Shown here piece after piece: positions 1 to 13,015 of a stretch of 64,000 nt of DNA (its first letter is position 1; each line of letters starts with the position of its first letter). The DNA comes from Buxus sempervirens (taxonomy: Eukaryota > Streptophyta > Magnoliopsida > Buxales > Buxaceae), in NCBI GenBank assembly GCA_947561395.2, contig OX387193.1, positions 30,002,276-30,066,275 of the forward strand, written 5' to 3'. Both the position numbers and the translations under genes were made by a program. The notes beneath the pieces are model-generated. The model had not been told where the DNA came from and ran no database searches. It saw nothing but the letters and a program-made list of their open reading frames with translations.

Positions 1-76
1 CCTCATTCCAACTGCAAGAATTTAATTCAATCTACACAGTTCAGATGAAAAATCACACGCATACATAAACAACACC

Positions 77-3000
77 CTAAGATTGAAATCTCTGATTCAA
101 AAAATGATCCAAAAGCACAAGTATGAGCCAGTGGGACAAACCAGGTTGAGGTGTTCCAAGACCTAAAGCTCTCGAGCGAAGGGATGGTGGAACATAGTAG
201 CAGCTCTATCAAGTAGATGGGGAAGGGGAAGTATTAATACTACAAAATCCAACAACAAACAAGTTCCCCCAAATTTGAGTGTGATTTATAAGATAAAGGA
301 ATCATTGGTCACCTGGAAGAAAGGATGCTGAAGGGCCTCCGCAGCTGTTGGCCTCTTGCAGGGATCCCAAGAACAAAGCGACTGCAGTTTCCAAATCAAG
401 AAGGAAGAAGCACAAATCATGGATGACCTTAAATAAATTTATCTCAAAGTGTATATAAACAGAACCCATCAATGAAATTGAGTATGTTTATAGGTTTTCA
501 GCAATAAAAAGTCATGTCGGGGAAGAAACATCAAGCCCCCGCAAACAACAGGGAAAAAAAAGGGAGTTGATAAGCATGTGAGAAGACATCAAATTTGTTC
601 AAAGAGGGTACTCACAGTGATGAGATCAATTGCATTTCCACTCGCCAATGGAATTAATACAGAAAGACACGTGCCAGAAAACTGCAATATCATTGAACAA
701 ATTATCAAACTCCCAGCACTGCATTTATACTATATCAAAATCAACTTCAATGAAATACAATAAGCACATTTTAAAAACATAGTAGAAAGAAATTTTATCG
801 TTTTCATAGGATCAATTTAGGGTCAATAGCTTCCGCCTGTCACCTACTACATTGTTATAGTTTCCTGCAGCTCACTAGTCATTGCCAGAATGGTGATGAC
901 AAATTTGTAGGGAAATCTAACCACCCAAGAAGTGCATCGCACATCCATGAGTTCAGGAGACCAGAGGTTACCCATTGCTACCAGGAAATATCATTCCATT
1001 TGAATTCAAAAGCCTACCATCAAACACAGCCACCACACACCGCTCCCCTACCCACCAAACCATTTTGCTTTTCTTTTTTTTATTTTAACTTTTCATAGAT
1101 GGAAATGTGTGTTCTAAACCACTGAAACAAAACTAAGCACTCTGCTTGAGCTATTATGTTTACACATACACAAATAAACATGAACAACCAAAAAGGAAAA
1201 ATCATTTTCACAATAGATGTGCAACTTCAGCCAAATCCTGACCTGTGGGAACTGGTAATTGATCATACTCGCAAGTTTAAGCCCCTCAGCCCAACAATTT
1301 TGATTCGGACTGCCTATCACGCTGCATATTTTTTTTATCTCATCTGCCTCACTGAAAAACAGACAATAAAATAAATGAAGTATATGATTGATGTCACAAT
1401 ATAAGAAATATGAGCATTCATAATAGAGGAACTTTTCATGTTAAGTATGCATGCATACACACAAACATGTTTACACGCACATACACACAGACATAAAGAC
1501 AGATGCACGCACATGAGCACAAGCACGGGTGCACACACAATAGGCGCAAATGCGGGACAATACCATCCACTACTATGTTTTTAGGGACCACAAATTTGTA
1601 TTTCCTGCTACCGGTCAAGATTTTTAGATTTGCACCTTCTAAAAATTTCATCTTGAGTTAATAAAACTGTTACGTAAAACTCCGGGTTCATTGTTGGTGC
1701 CTTCATGAAGATATACGTCATGATTGCAAAAGTATATTCCTACCAAGTAGACTCCATGTCTACAAAAATACACATCACCTTTTACCAAGACCATCTCTCC
1801 AACTTGCTCTTTTGCCTCCTAGGTTCTTTGGAGAGGATCAGTGATAAGCTTTTCTTGGCCATACTATAAATAATGTAATTTGAAACAACTATTTGCTATT
1901 ACATCAATAAGTAACTTAGTAAAGGTGCGCTGCAGTGTAAGCATATGAGCATGTGGCTGATATGGAAAAAGCTTCTGACTTATACCGGTCTTCAATTGCT
2001 TAGAAATTTTCTTATGATTTTTCTAATATTTATTTTTGTATTTTTCCTTAGTTTTATTGATTTTCAGGATCCTTGAATTTGGAACAGGTCGTCCAACCCA
2101 TGAAATTCCATATCCAACTAGAGCCCCTCATTACATGTTAATATGCATTGATTATGAACATAGATAAACTTAAGCTAGAAATGTGCATCTAGAACTTGGC
2201 TCTGTCCTGAGAACTAACAAAGATTATGGAATACATAAAACAAGAAAGGGCTTAATGCTTTCATTTTGAAGAAAGAAAACCGGTTTAAGATCCACTAAAT
2301 TAATTTCTCTAAAAATTTAAGGACTAGTCAGGTGAGACTGATTAAAGTAACAGTAAATTCCTATATTCCAAATTGTTACTTCACAAAGCATTTAAAAAGG
2401 TAATCAACATAAAATAGCATCTTCACTTCTTTGCTTTAATTAATATAGAATCTTTCTTCTAGAAACTTTTATACAGTAGCCCCAGGTTCCTGCAAAGGCA
2501 TCATTTTTTTCTGACAGAATCCCACAGTGTGTATAACTTCGTTTCAGGAATTGAAGGATTAGAAATAGATACAAGGAAGATCTTTTGCCACAGATTTGGT
2601 GTTTTATGGTCTACATAATTTTTCTCTTGATGATTTTGGATATCATTCGAAGTTCAGGAAGGAAATTTCTTTCGCAACAGTCCTTGTACACTGTTGGTCT
2701 ATTTGGATTCAGAAGAATGGGAAGATATGTAAAGTGGATATAAATAAAGTAAAACATGATTCATTTCCAGTCAACAATTATTGTCTTCCACTACAATTGA
2801 ATTGGATTGGTCAATTGGGTCTCAGGTTCCCCAGATTCTTGACCTTGGAAAACTCGACTCTCTGTGGTTGAGGATTGATTGTAACCTCCTTTTAAGCCTA
2901 AAATCCAAATCAAAGAATTCAGAACAGAATTTTAGTTCCCTTCCCAATTCTTTATATTTAACGTACCCTAAAACTCTTAGGTTTGCCATAATCTATAGAA

Positions 3001-6000
3001 AAAGAAAAGAAAATAAACTTCACAATGAAATTTGTGTCTAGTTCGCTGGAAAATGATGGCCCATTTGGAAAATATTCTTCCAAAAGAGCCTCATTTTTTA
3101 TTAGAAGCCCTTTAAAATTTTATACTTAAAATCAAAATTCATGAAGCTGGACATGCAGATAATGCACTATGAGGTTGATTGGAAGATCGATTGGTTCATG
3201 CACTTGACTTGAATAGTGGAGGAATCAAAATAGAAGTTGCTGATTTCTTTGGAAACATGCATGCAAAAGATTATATGGATTGGGAAGCAATTTGGATACT
3301 TATTTTGAGTGGAAGACGATAGCTAAAAGTAGAAAAGTGTTGTTTGTGAAGCTAAAATTGAAGAGTGCTGCACTTCAATGGTGGAAGCGAATTGAAGAGC
3401 AATGTGCTCAACAAGGAAAGCCAAAAAATAGCACATGGGAGCACATGAAGGCAAAGTTGAGGAAAAAATTTTTACCAGCTGATTATGCAATAGAGTTGTA
3501 TGAAAAATTTCATTCATTAAAACAAAGGGGAATGACTGTGGAGGAGTATACATCGGAGTTCAACAATCTGTCCATTAGAGTTGGTTTGAATGAGAGTAAT
3601 GAGCAAATAACATCTCGTTATCTTGCTGGTTTGAACCAATCAATTAGATACGAATTAGGAGTAGTTCGTTTTTTAATCTTGAAAATGCTTCGCAATATGC
3701 CTTAATGGCAGAAAAGAGAGTTTGGCTTTACGGAGCAAGGAAACCTTATCTAGAAGAGTCGAGGGTAGAATACAAATGAGTTCAACGGGTACTCATGGTG
3801 TTCCTAATGATCAAACAACCCAGAAAAGTGGTCGAGACAGTTCAGTAATCAACCGAACAACATATCGTAGTTCGGATAACTTTGATAGATTTGATAAGAG
3901 AAGAAGTACAGCAAGATATGGAGCACAGAATACAGCTGGTGCAACCTCTTCTAAGGCTGGTTCTAGGCCATAGGTGAAATGTTTTAGATGCGGAGAGATG
4001 AGGCATACGTCTTATAATTGTCCACAGCGACATGTTAACCTTGTAGAGCTTGAAGAGGATGAAGAGATGCTAGTGGACCCAGTTTATGATGAATATGATG
4101 ATGGGCAGGACGATATTGATATTTACCCTATAGGAGACTCTTTGGTGGTACAACGGGTGATGGCAACACCAAGAGTGGAGGAGGAAGATTGGAGGAGGTA
4201 TAGTATCTTCCGAACACGAGTCCTTTGTGGTGGGAAGGTGTATGATGTTGTTCTTGATAATGGGAGTTGTGAGAATATTATCTCAAAAGAGGCCGCTAAC
4301 AAACTAAAGTTACCAATTGACCAGCATCCTCATCCCCACAAGATTGCGTGGTTCCAACGAGGTAATGAAGTTCTAGTGACATCTTGTTGTTTAGTTACTT
4401 TTTCCTTGGGTGAAAATGTTGATAGTGAGGCTATGTGTGATATTATGCCTATGGATGTTTGTCACATTTTATTGGGTAGACCGTGGCTATACGACAAAGA
4501 CATGATTCAGCGTACTAGAGCCAACACTTATTCATTCCAAAAGGGTAACAAGAACTATACCTTGCATCCATTGAGGGAAGAAGTAATAGCCCCATCAAAG
4601 AGAGAAAAATTAAAGGCCTTTTGCGTGCTGTAAAATTCGAAGAAGAGAGTCTAGATGTGGGAGTTATGTATGCATTGGTTTGCATTATGGGAAAAAGAGA
4701 CTCAGCTGTTGATTTTGATGATTATCCTTTAGAGGTACAGCAGCTTTTATTTAAGTTCAAGAAGTTGGTAGGTTATGAATTACCTCCAAGTTTACCACCA
4801 ATGAGAAGCATTCAGCATGCTATTGATTTAATACCCAGAACAGCGTTGCCAAATCTGCCAGCTTATAGAATGCCTCCAAAACAAAGACTTGAGATGCAAA
4901 GACAAGTTGAGGAGTTAATAGCCAAAGGTTTAGTGCGAAAAAGCAAGAGTCCTTGTGCTATTCCAGCTTTGTTCACACCTAAAAAGGATGGCTCATGGAG
5001 GATGTGTGTGGATAGTAGAGCAAATCAACATTGTCGTATGAAGGAGTTTGAAGAATGTGATATGGTTTTAGTACATTTGAGGCGTGAAAGGTTTCCCAAA
5101 GGAACTTATCACAAACTCAAGTCAAGAAAGTTTGGACCTTGTAAGGTGTTGAAGAAAATTAGCTCTAATGCTTATTTGGTTGAGCTGCCACCAGATTTGC
5201 ATTTCAGCCCCATCTTTAATGTTTCTAATTTGTATCCATTTGAAGGGTTCATGGGAAACCAAGAAGCTATTGAAGGGCAATTTAAACAACTACCAAAAGT
5301 GAAGAAAGATGTCATTGAAGATGTGCTTGATGTCGAGGAGGTAGTGTCAAGGAGAGGCAACAAGTATAGGCAATTTTTGGTGAAGTGGTTGGGTAAGCCG
5401 ACTAGTGAAAGTACGTGGATTACTGAAGACGAATTGAAGAAGACCGATCCTGAGATACATGAAGAAACAGCCAAGTTTTTCTAACCGAAGTCCAGCTCTT
5501 TTCCACTGGGAGGGATTGATGCAGGGGCATTCTTTTAATTATTGTTATTTTAGATGCTTTTTAGAGTGTTTTGAATTAAATAAAAAGGTCATGCGACTAG
5601 CATGTGACTTTTAATTATCTTGGATGGCTAAGATTTGTTTTCCTTTTTTCTAATGTAAGGCTAAGATCCTAGGGTTGTTAAAGGCTATTATAAATAGCCT
5701 TTTTTAATTGCTGTAGCAGCCATTATTATTGATTTTACAGAAACTACAGATCTGTGTTTTTCTCAAATACTCTTCAAGCCCTAGGCTGTTTCATGTTCCT
5801 ACCATAATCCTACACTTCTCTTTCTATCACAGTCTGTTTGCTATTGGTTTTTACCTTTCTCGGCTACATTACAATGGAAAGGAAAGGAACGTGCTAGTTT
5901 ACTTTCTATTCCATTGTTTTCTGCATAATCAAACCCGCAATGAATTTACATCCATAGATTCCATCAACTTCCCATAGATTTATCCATGTTTTCATTTTAA

Positions 6001-8650
6001 GAAAATCTATATCCAAATTGAACAAGAACTACCAAAGATCCAACCAAAGTATTAGCCACATAATCTTTTTAAGGTTTCATATCTTTGTCCATGTTTTCCT
6101 TTTTGGCAGCAAGCCACTAAAATAATTTACATTTCCAGTTTTGCTTTAATTGGCGTTCCAATCTCATATAATACATTTCTTTCAACAGTAAGTCCATTTC
6201 TTCATATAAATTTTAAAAATCAAATAGATGTTTCCCCTTTTTTTCATTTTCTTTTTTATAATCCCAGAAGTCGGCCAAATTAAGAGCCATATTACTTTGG
6301 CATCACCTAAAAAATCAGCTAACACCATATATAACCAATACAAGTTCCACAAAAGAATAACAAAGATAATGTAACCAAGAAGTATAAAAGAAGACTGATT
6401 CGTATACCAAAAAAAATTAAATAAAATAACACAAGGTTGATTATCATAAATGCAAATCACGGAAGATAGCCCTATGAATAGTGCAACCTAGCTTCAGATT
6501 CCTACCTAAAGTTATGCTTGTGATTAACTTCATTAATCAAAATAACTTAAGATTTTCATTTCAAGCCAATATTCTTTTAAAAGAATACGTACCTTGAACC
6601 AGGAAAAAGAGGACAGAGAGTGAACAACTCAGCCATTATAGCACCCATCGCCCATAAATCTGAAAGAGAATGCAAGAAAATTATACATGCACAAATGTGG
6701 CTGGATAGTTTGGTAACTATTTTTTGGAATTTATTTTCACTATCTACTTACCAACTGCAGAATTATAACAGGATGACTGAAGCAGGACTTCAGGTGCTCG
6801 GTACCTGGCACATCCACAAGCATGATGATTAATAAACAAGGATAAGTTAATCAGAAGAAAAATACTAGGAGGAACCAAGTAGTAAAACACTCTGCTCACC
6901 AGCGAGTTGAAACATATTCTGTAAATGGTGGCCGAGAGCAGATTTCCCGGGCAAGACCAAAATCAGCAATTTTTATTTTTTCTTTTGTAACCAGCAGGTT
7001 TTCTGCCAAGACATCAGAAAGTTACAGAACTAAGATACAAGGCATATCAAAATCAAAACAAAAACAGAATCAAAAAAAAAAATTAACCTTCACAAAGGAG
7101 GTAATTAATGAATTGACAAATTTCTTGGCAGAGACACTTCAGACATTTAGCAGAAGCTAAAGTTGTCAATGATTAAAGAAGGGAAAAATTAAAATAATCC
7201 TAACATAACATCAGGAGAAACAGAGACTGAAAACAAAATGAGATTCAGGGCCTGTAATCATTCTCTCAAAAGGTATTGCATGGAGCATGAATTCAGATAA
7301 GAAGATCAAGCAAACATGATAAGCAACACGGCCATCACAAGTATAAAGGTTCTAGTGTCCCACCAAAGCCAGCGATACAAAATACTTGAAATGTAAAAAC
7401 ACCACACTGAAAAAGGGAAACCATTCTAATATTTCAAATTTTCAATGCAATAGGCATGTTGAAATATGCAATAAGTTCAATGACTACACAATTGGAGAAG
7501 GGAACCAGCCAATGAAAAATTATACATATGTGCTCCAAGGTGCAGTAAAACAAAATTCTACTACCACATGACCAATGAATCCCGTTTTAGAAAACAAAAT
7601 CACAAAACTTAAGGGAACAGTTTCTTGCAGGAGACAGATAGCTAACTCATGTTCATCCTTCCAAATTTTACTATTCCAGCAGAATTTATTGACTCAAAAT
7701 GTTCCCAAATCAGCAAATATTGTTCTGTACTATATCCAAGATCTTTTACTTTCCTTCCTTCCATTATTTCTATTACAGAACTGTTTAAAAACTTTCCTCG
7801 CCAATCACACCGCTAATCTTAAGCTGCATCCCGACCAAGAATCACAGGTAGCATCTCCATAAGGCAAACAAATTAAACAGTCATTAAAAAAGAGAGCTTA
7901 CCTGGTTTAAGGTCACGATGAAAATATCCACGCTGGTGCATGTAAGCGAGAGCTTGAAATACTTGAAAGCACCAATTCTTCACCTCAGCTTCTGAGAAAG
8001 GCTTCCCCCTATCTTTAATAAGATGGTAGAGATTGCACTCCTTAAACAAAATGGCATTCCCACAAACATTATCATTCTATGTTTGCATGTCAAACAAGAC
8101 AAAACATAATCACATTATGAGCAATATTCAAGACATACCATGTATTCGAAAACAAAATATAAAATGTCATTTTCCCTAATGATTTCCTTGAGCTTCACAA
8201 TGTTGGGATGGTTCATTTTCCGCAGTGACTGCCAAAAGAAGAAGTAAAACTCAGAAAAAATGAGAAACAAAATCAAATTGCCGGAAAGAGAGTAGCAAGT
8301 ATTGTAAATGCATTACCTTTACCTCCCTCAGATTTATGCATTCCTCCCAAGAATAATACTTTTTCTTCATCTTTTTTATTGCAACCTGCCGAACAAGACA
8401 GTTTATTTGATGCTTCTACTTGTAACAAGGATACAGAAGAGTAAAACACATTTTCCACACATATAAATTAAGAAGGCACTGACAATTTCACCAGTCTGCT
8501 TATTGACAGCTCGCCAGACACTCCCAAATGTTCCATCACCAACTTCCCTAATTAACTTGTACCTGTAGCAGCCAAAACTTATTACATATTTAACCAAAAT
8601 TGACAATTATCTTACCAGGGATATCTGACATAAACAACTCACCTTTCCAT
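77..8650 (-). CDS. CDKF-4/MAK-like serine/threonine protein kinase, 12 coding exons
   Basis: Seen: coding exons at 8650-8643, 8562-8484, 8385-8317, 8228-8139, 8040-7902, 7002-6900, 6804-6752, 6659-6593, 1351-1243, 681-616, 381-313 and 205-77, all with GT...AG borders. The sum is 981 nt and phases agree, giving 326 residues plus a stop. The start ATG (8650-8648) is followed by only AAG-type codons MER split across the first intron, as in plant CDKF-4-like kinases. Motifs: glycine loop GDGTFGSV (11-18), VAIKK with Lys33, HRD (123-125), DFG (142-144), activation-loop TEY (156-158), APE (166-168), and a CDK-like C-lobe ending [15 protein letters not shown]. All catalytic residues are present. Known: this family (plant CDKF-4, animal MAK/ICK) phosphorylates proteins and is activated on a TxY motif. 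Inference: it is a functional gene. Uncertain: the last 20 residues. Orthologues have a long C-terminal tail, so a donor near 150 could splice to exons left of the window instead of using the stop at 79-77. Confidence 0.9.
3170..5484 (+). pseudogene. Broken gag-pol of the chromovirus with RT-to-integrase deletion
   Basis: Gag is readable from about 3170 with a frame change near 3285. It then runs to 3705 (motif [10 protein letters not shown], then [10 protein letters not shown]), shifts frame near 3670-3720, and meets a stop at 3971-3973 just before the CCHC knuckle ([14 protein letters not shown]). The protease active-site triad is D-N-G (ORF 3974-4633), not D-S/T-G. The ORF 4621-5484 (287 aa) starts with the RT lead-in ([37 protein letters not shown]). 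Within a few residues it becomes integrase C-terminus ([19 protein letters not shown]), then a chromodomain (about residues 230-280, [13 protein letters not shown]). The RT active site, RNase H and integrase catalytic core are absent. It cannot be autonomous. Confidence 0.85.
5517..5814 (+). repeat. 3' LTR of the intronic chromovirus
   Basis: It begins TGATGCAGGGG directly after a purine-rich tract and ends CCTACA, with a TATAAATAG box near 5690. No second copy is present in the window, so the limits rest on TG...CA and PPT position only. Confidence 0.55.
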
Positions 8651-9464
8651 TCTGTTTTGAAAGCCGGAATGCAGATTTCAAAATATCTCGACCCTTATTC
8701 AAGCAACTAATACAAAATGGACAGATGACAATCCGATGATTCAAATGATCATATGCCACAAGAAACGGAAGAGGGATTTCTGGAGTACACTAGAAATAAA
8801 GACCAAGCTCTAAAGCCAAAGCCAATGTTAATTTTGATTTGGAAAATGCACTAGCATGAGACCAGTAACCTTATCTAAAGACTTCGAGCCATTATTCACG
8901 AGAAAAAACTGTAACCACACTGATAGAAAGATAACTAGGTGTAGATGACATAGAAGGTCACATATGACACCACACTGACACTCTCATAGATGAACAGAAC
9001 TGAATCATGGACCCTTTGTCAACCAAAGTGATTGGAAACCTAAAAACATCTATCTATTTTATAGTATATTGAATCTACTAACTCAATCTTTAGCTATGTG
9101 ACAACTTGTCAAGCTAAGCACCATTCTTCAGGAGAAATGACAAAGGATTATATATGAAGTACTAAGTCTGAATGGATTTGATGCTACAGGTATAAACGCT
9201 GGGGAAAAAACTTCATCCAGTTAACTTCAGACTCAGCCCCTGTGATGGAAAAGGACTCCAGGTTAGGATATCATGCATATGAATGATAACTTAGTAACAA
9301 AAAAAGTAAAGAGAGTTAAATATAACGTTTGTACCGCAAATAATGTTTGTCAAGATCTCTATCTGAAGTGCGTACAATAGCAGGCAATACACTACCAACA
9401 AAAAGCATCTTACCAATAAGTAGTGACTTTTTGCCAACTACAAATATATGATAGCAAGGCTTAC

Positions 9465-9722
9465 TTGTAGAAGTGCATCATTGATCCAACATCTATGTCA
9501 GAAAAATTTTGCATCAGGCCCCTTGCGGTGATCATTAATAAGGAGCTGACCACTAAGTGGAGTTGACAAGGGAAACAAGGGACTCTCCGATGATGATGAA
9601 TCGCCAGTTAAGCAACTCCTGGAATGAAAAACCCAGGTCCTGATAGCAGTTTGGACAGATGCACAAGTTCTCCATATCTTAATAGAGAAAGTTAGGCCTT
9701 TAAGATCAATGTCAAGCACAAC
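9465..9722 (-). other. Probable internal 5' leader exon of the kinase gene
   Basis: A 258-nt block of higher GC than its surroundings, bounded on the minus strand by a strong acceptor (T-rich tract, CCCAG at 9727-9723) and a GTAAGC donor at 9464. It lies between the first kinase coding exon and the predicted first exon, with no continuation of the kinase frame. It contains a 40-codon upstream ORF. The splice sites are seen; the assignment to this transcript is inferred. Confidence 0.45.
9553..9675 (-). CDS. Upstream ORF (40 aa) in kinase leader exon
   Basis: ATG at 9675 opens a 40-codon frame ending TAG at 9553-9555. The peptide begins MENLCICPNC and then has aromatic and aliphatic residues. 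It lies wholly inside the probable leader exon, upstream of the kinase ATG. If the leader exon is real, this frame would lower or condition kinase translation. I do not recognise the peptide; it may be chance. Confidence 0.25.
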   Translation of the reverse strand: MENLCICPNCYQDLGFSFQELLNWRFIIIGESLVSLVNST

Positions 9723-10748
9723 CTGGGAAAAAATGTAAAACAAACAGTGAGATTGAAAAGTACATATTACCAGCTCAGTAATTTGAATTAGATGGTAATG
9801 TTTATGGCGTAATTAAAAGCATCTTCTATATTCCTATATGTTCAAGACTTACAATGCACCTGTGTCATTCAAAATGCATCCCATGTTAATCTTAGTTTAT
9901 TACTTAAGAGTAACAAAACTAAACATTTGCTTAACCAAACTAAACAAAAAAATAATTTACCAAGAAAAAAAAAACAAAACAAAAAATAAGTAATCTAGGC
10001 AGTCCATAAGAAAACAGCATATTTCAAAAACGAAAATTCAAACGCTGCCACAGAGAAAAGGAAAAAAAAAGCATCTATCACAAGGTACAAAGAATAAAAG
10101 TTCCCTTAATATACATACAGGTGTTGCCAAAATAACTGATTATGCAGTCACGAATGTGATTTTTAAATGAGAAAGATGCAAATTTGGTTGCACTACATGC
10201 TGTGCAATTTATGCAACCATAAAATGCCTGTGTTAGTGAAACTCCAACAGTCACCAAATAGGGCCCTTTTTTTCTTTCTTGATTCAAGTGTTGAGCACTT
10301 CTACTAGATTGACATTTACAGCATGCACATGACTTCAGAGGCTTTTTATTTTAATTTTTAATTTTTCAATAATTTCTAATTTTCAGCCACTTTGATATGA
10401 TGGGTCAACCATGTCTTCCTTGTTCCCTCAACTCTTGACCTTGTCATTTCCAAGAAATATAGGGTATTTGCCAGCTTTGTTTGGTCCTCAAATGACCTAT
10501 ATTTCAATTCACCAATTATTCTAGACCAAGGTTCCCCTATGTCAGTTTCAATGTTGTTTCACTACGGGTACCATGTGCCGTTTCCCTATAATTTCGCCAG
10601 CACACAGCCTGAGCTATTCTGCATTTTCATGCCATTGTGCCAACAAATCTAAAAATAAAAATTTCTTAAAGAAACCCACAAAAAAAAATCTGATAAATTA
10701 TTAATATTTTATGAAATAAAGAAATAAATATAAATAAATACATTTATA

Positions 10749-10787
10749 CTCTCTCTCTCTATACATACATACATAAATATATACATA

Positions 10788-10818
<31 letters not shown>
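10749..10818. repeat. Compound CT / ATAC / AT microsatellite
   Basis: A short CT tract (10749-10760), then ATAC repeats, then about 29 bp of pure AT alternation to 10818. Confidence 0.9.
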
Positions 10819-10824
<6 letters not shown>

Positions 10825-11250
10825 TATTAGATTCTATATACATAGTATACTAAATATATAAGATACATCAAACTATATAAAGAATTACTGATAATCCCAA
10901 CCCGTTCTTAATTCTTTGTTTTAGGATTCTTTTATTTATATTTATTGCAAATATAATGCAAGCAATTATTTTATAAATATATAATATGCGAGTGAATAAA
11001 AATTTTTTACTAATAAAAACAGTTGTCATATATGATAAAGTAATACATATCTTATTGTGACCTACATATTAATGAAAATTTTATTATTTTTAACAAATAA
11101 CAATAATTTTTTTTTGTATTGCTCTAAATTCCTAACAATGATATATATACACACCTACAAACATACATGTGTGTGTCTATATATATATATATCAGAGGAA
11201 TGGGATGGTCAATCAAAGGAGGCTTCAGAAACCACATCCCCCCCTCCCAC

Positions 11251-11425
11251 CAAGGTTTTATGTATCAGCTGATACCAAGAAGAATCGGCCAATACGATTC
11301 GGTGTCGCCACGAGGCGATACTTTGTATTGTCTCGATATTGGGGCTTTTTCCGGAATTATTGGCCGATACAACTCCATATCAGGCTTCGCCGATACCAAA
11401 TCCGATGCTGAGTTTTTAACCCTTG
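11251..11425. mobile_element. 175-bp hAT-like MITE built of GATACC/CGATA words
   Basis: It is flanked by a perfect 8-bp duplication CCTCCCAC (11243-11250 and 11426-11433). Termini are inverted: CAAGGTTTTA at the left, and CAAGGGTTAAAAAC read from the right. The interior is dominated by short self-complementary words (CGGCCAATACGATTCGG, GGCGATACTTTGTAT, GGCCGATAC). An 8-bp TSD is a hAT signature. There is no coding capacity, and it shares termini style with 61572-61990. Confidence 0.75.
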
Positions 11426-11432
11426 CCTCCCA

Positions 11433-11434
<2 letters not shown>

Positions 11435-11490
<56 letters not shown>
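11435..11490. repeat. (CT)n microsatellite
   Basis: About 56 bp of uninterrupted CT, starting two bases after the right TSD of the adjacent MITE. A second shorter tract lies at 11649-11667. Apparent long Ser-Leu or Arg-Glu frames here are artefacts of the repeat. Confidence 0.95.
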
Positions 11491-11492
<2 letters not shown>

Positions 11493-12394
11493 ACAAGTTG
11501 AGGGAAAGCAAAGCCCTCTTCCCAACCCGTCTCTCTCCAGTCAAGGTCAGCAAAAAAACAGATACGCCCCTTATCTCAGATCTTACTCTCCCACACCTAT
11601 CTCTCTCACTCACCTTTCTAATTTATTCTTCTTGTCAATTATCCTCACTCTCTCTCTCTCTCTCTCCATTTTTTCTTTTCAACATTCCTACACAACATGC
11701 CAAGCATGCCATGTGGAATCATGATGACAATGATGGCACGATGAGCATGATATCAATATCGTTGATGTTTCGACCAAGACAAAGCAGCATGCCACTGGTG
11801 CCAAGACAAAACAAGGGAGTTTTTTCAAACCCCCACAAAATCCAATGGGTCCAAGACTAATAAAATTTCTCGGACACCGAATATCATGGTCAGGACCTTA
11901 GAATGTTATATCTCTTTCAAGATATCTTCACATCTTCAAATAGTCAAAGTACATTTGGCGTCACAATCGTGGTGGTGCATTTTCCAATTGAAATAAGTAT
12001 CATGTGCATTGTATTCAGTACACAACATTTAGCTACTTGTCAATTTAGGTTGCCTAGGAAACCCATAGTTTTCACATTATTAATAGAGCTTTTGTTGTGA
12101 CATCTATTTACAATATTATTCCAATATTACTCTTTGGTGAGGGATAAAATACCTGAATTATCTGTTTATAAGTGTGTTATGTGTATCAATTGTTAGTTGC
12201 TTATCTGTCCTTTTAACTATAAAGAAACCATAATCACAACAACAACAACAAGGGGGAAAAAGCCTTACATGATCTTCCAAAACAACAAAAAAAAAAAAGG
12301 AAAGTGTCCATAGATCATATAAACCAAATAATAGCAAATCCATGTTCCTAAAATCTATACTACTAATAAAATGCACACAGTACAATTATTTTTA

Positions 12395-12900
12395 TTTTTA
12401 CAATTCATTGTCTTTTATTTTCATATGCCCAAAATAACCTTGTTTAGAATCTTTTTTCCCACAAAATAGCCTTTCCAACTTGAAATCCAAGTAGAACTAA
12501 TACTCAAGAAAAGGAAAATTATTTTTATTTTACAATTCATTTTCTTATCTTAAATCTTAAAGAAAAAGGAAAAACATTAATATACTTATCCCCATTACAA
12601 TAACAAATCCATAAAGAGTCCTTATCTGATGAAACAAATCCATACTTTTATTAGTAACCAATTTTATTATCTTTAAAAAAAAGCACGAACTAACTTAAGT
12701 GTTTTTTTTTTGTTTTCACAAGCCTAAAATATCATCGTTCAGAAATTTTTTTTCCAAAATTGCCATCCCTACTTGAACTCCAATTAGAACTAATCCTTAA
12801 GAAAATTAATAGTATTTTTTAATTTTACAATTCATTTTATTATCCGAAAGAAAAAGTAAAAACAATAATATACTCATCAAAGAAATAAAAACCCTAACGA
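12395..12900. repeat. Diverged direct duplication, units about 200 bp
   Basis: 12395-12600 and 12690-12900 share an ordered series of words: CTTGAA-TCCAA-TAGAACTAAT, then CAAGAAAA or TAAGAAAA, TTTTACAATTCATTTT, and AAAGAAAAAG-AAAA. This supports an old tandem duplication inside the intron. Confidence 0.55.
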
Positions 12901-13015
12901 CATGTCCAAAACAAGTAAATGCAGTGAGACTTGAGGTTAGGAATTGGACTTGTGGCAAGTAATCCCAATTTTTTGGTTTGGAATTACCATAAAAACCAAT
13001 ATTTGAATTCCACAG

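Larger units (their letters stand above)
3170..5814 (+). mobile_element. Degenerate Ty3/gypsy chromovirus, 5'-truncated, 3' LTR retained
   Basis: It reads in order gag, zinc knuckle, protease, N-terminal part of reverse transcriptase, integrase C-terminus, chromodomain, purine-rich tract (5508-5515) and LTR (5517-5814). No 5' LTR or primer-binding site is visible upstream of 3170. The element is antisense to the host kinase and lies wholly within its intron. The chromodomain places it among plant chromoviruses (Reina/Galadriel-like; exact clade unsure). Confidence 0.85.
1352..6592 (-). other. 5.2-kb kinase intron, enlarged by retroelement insertion
   Basis: This is the intron between the exons ending PLFPGS (6659-6593) and starting SEADEI (1351-1243). 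Splice sites are GTACGT and TTTTTCAG. It contains the chromovirus remnant (3170-5814) and about 100 bp (2985-3100) resembling the MITE-like element at 13016-13255. The rest is AT-rich with no supportable gene. Confidence 0.75.

Noticed and set aside
11167..11860. Overlapping open frames of 145-185 codons on + and 65-86 on -
   Set aside because: They run through CT microsatellites (poly Ser-Leu, poly Arg-Glu) and a MITE; open only because the repeat lacks stops.
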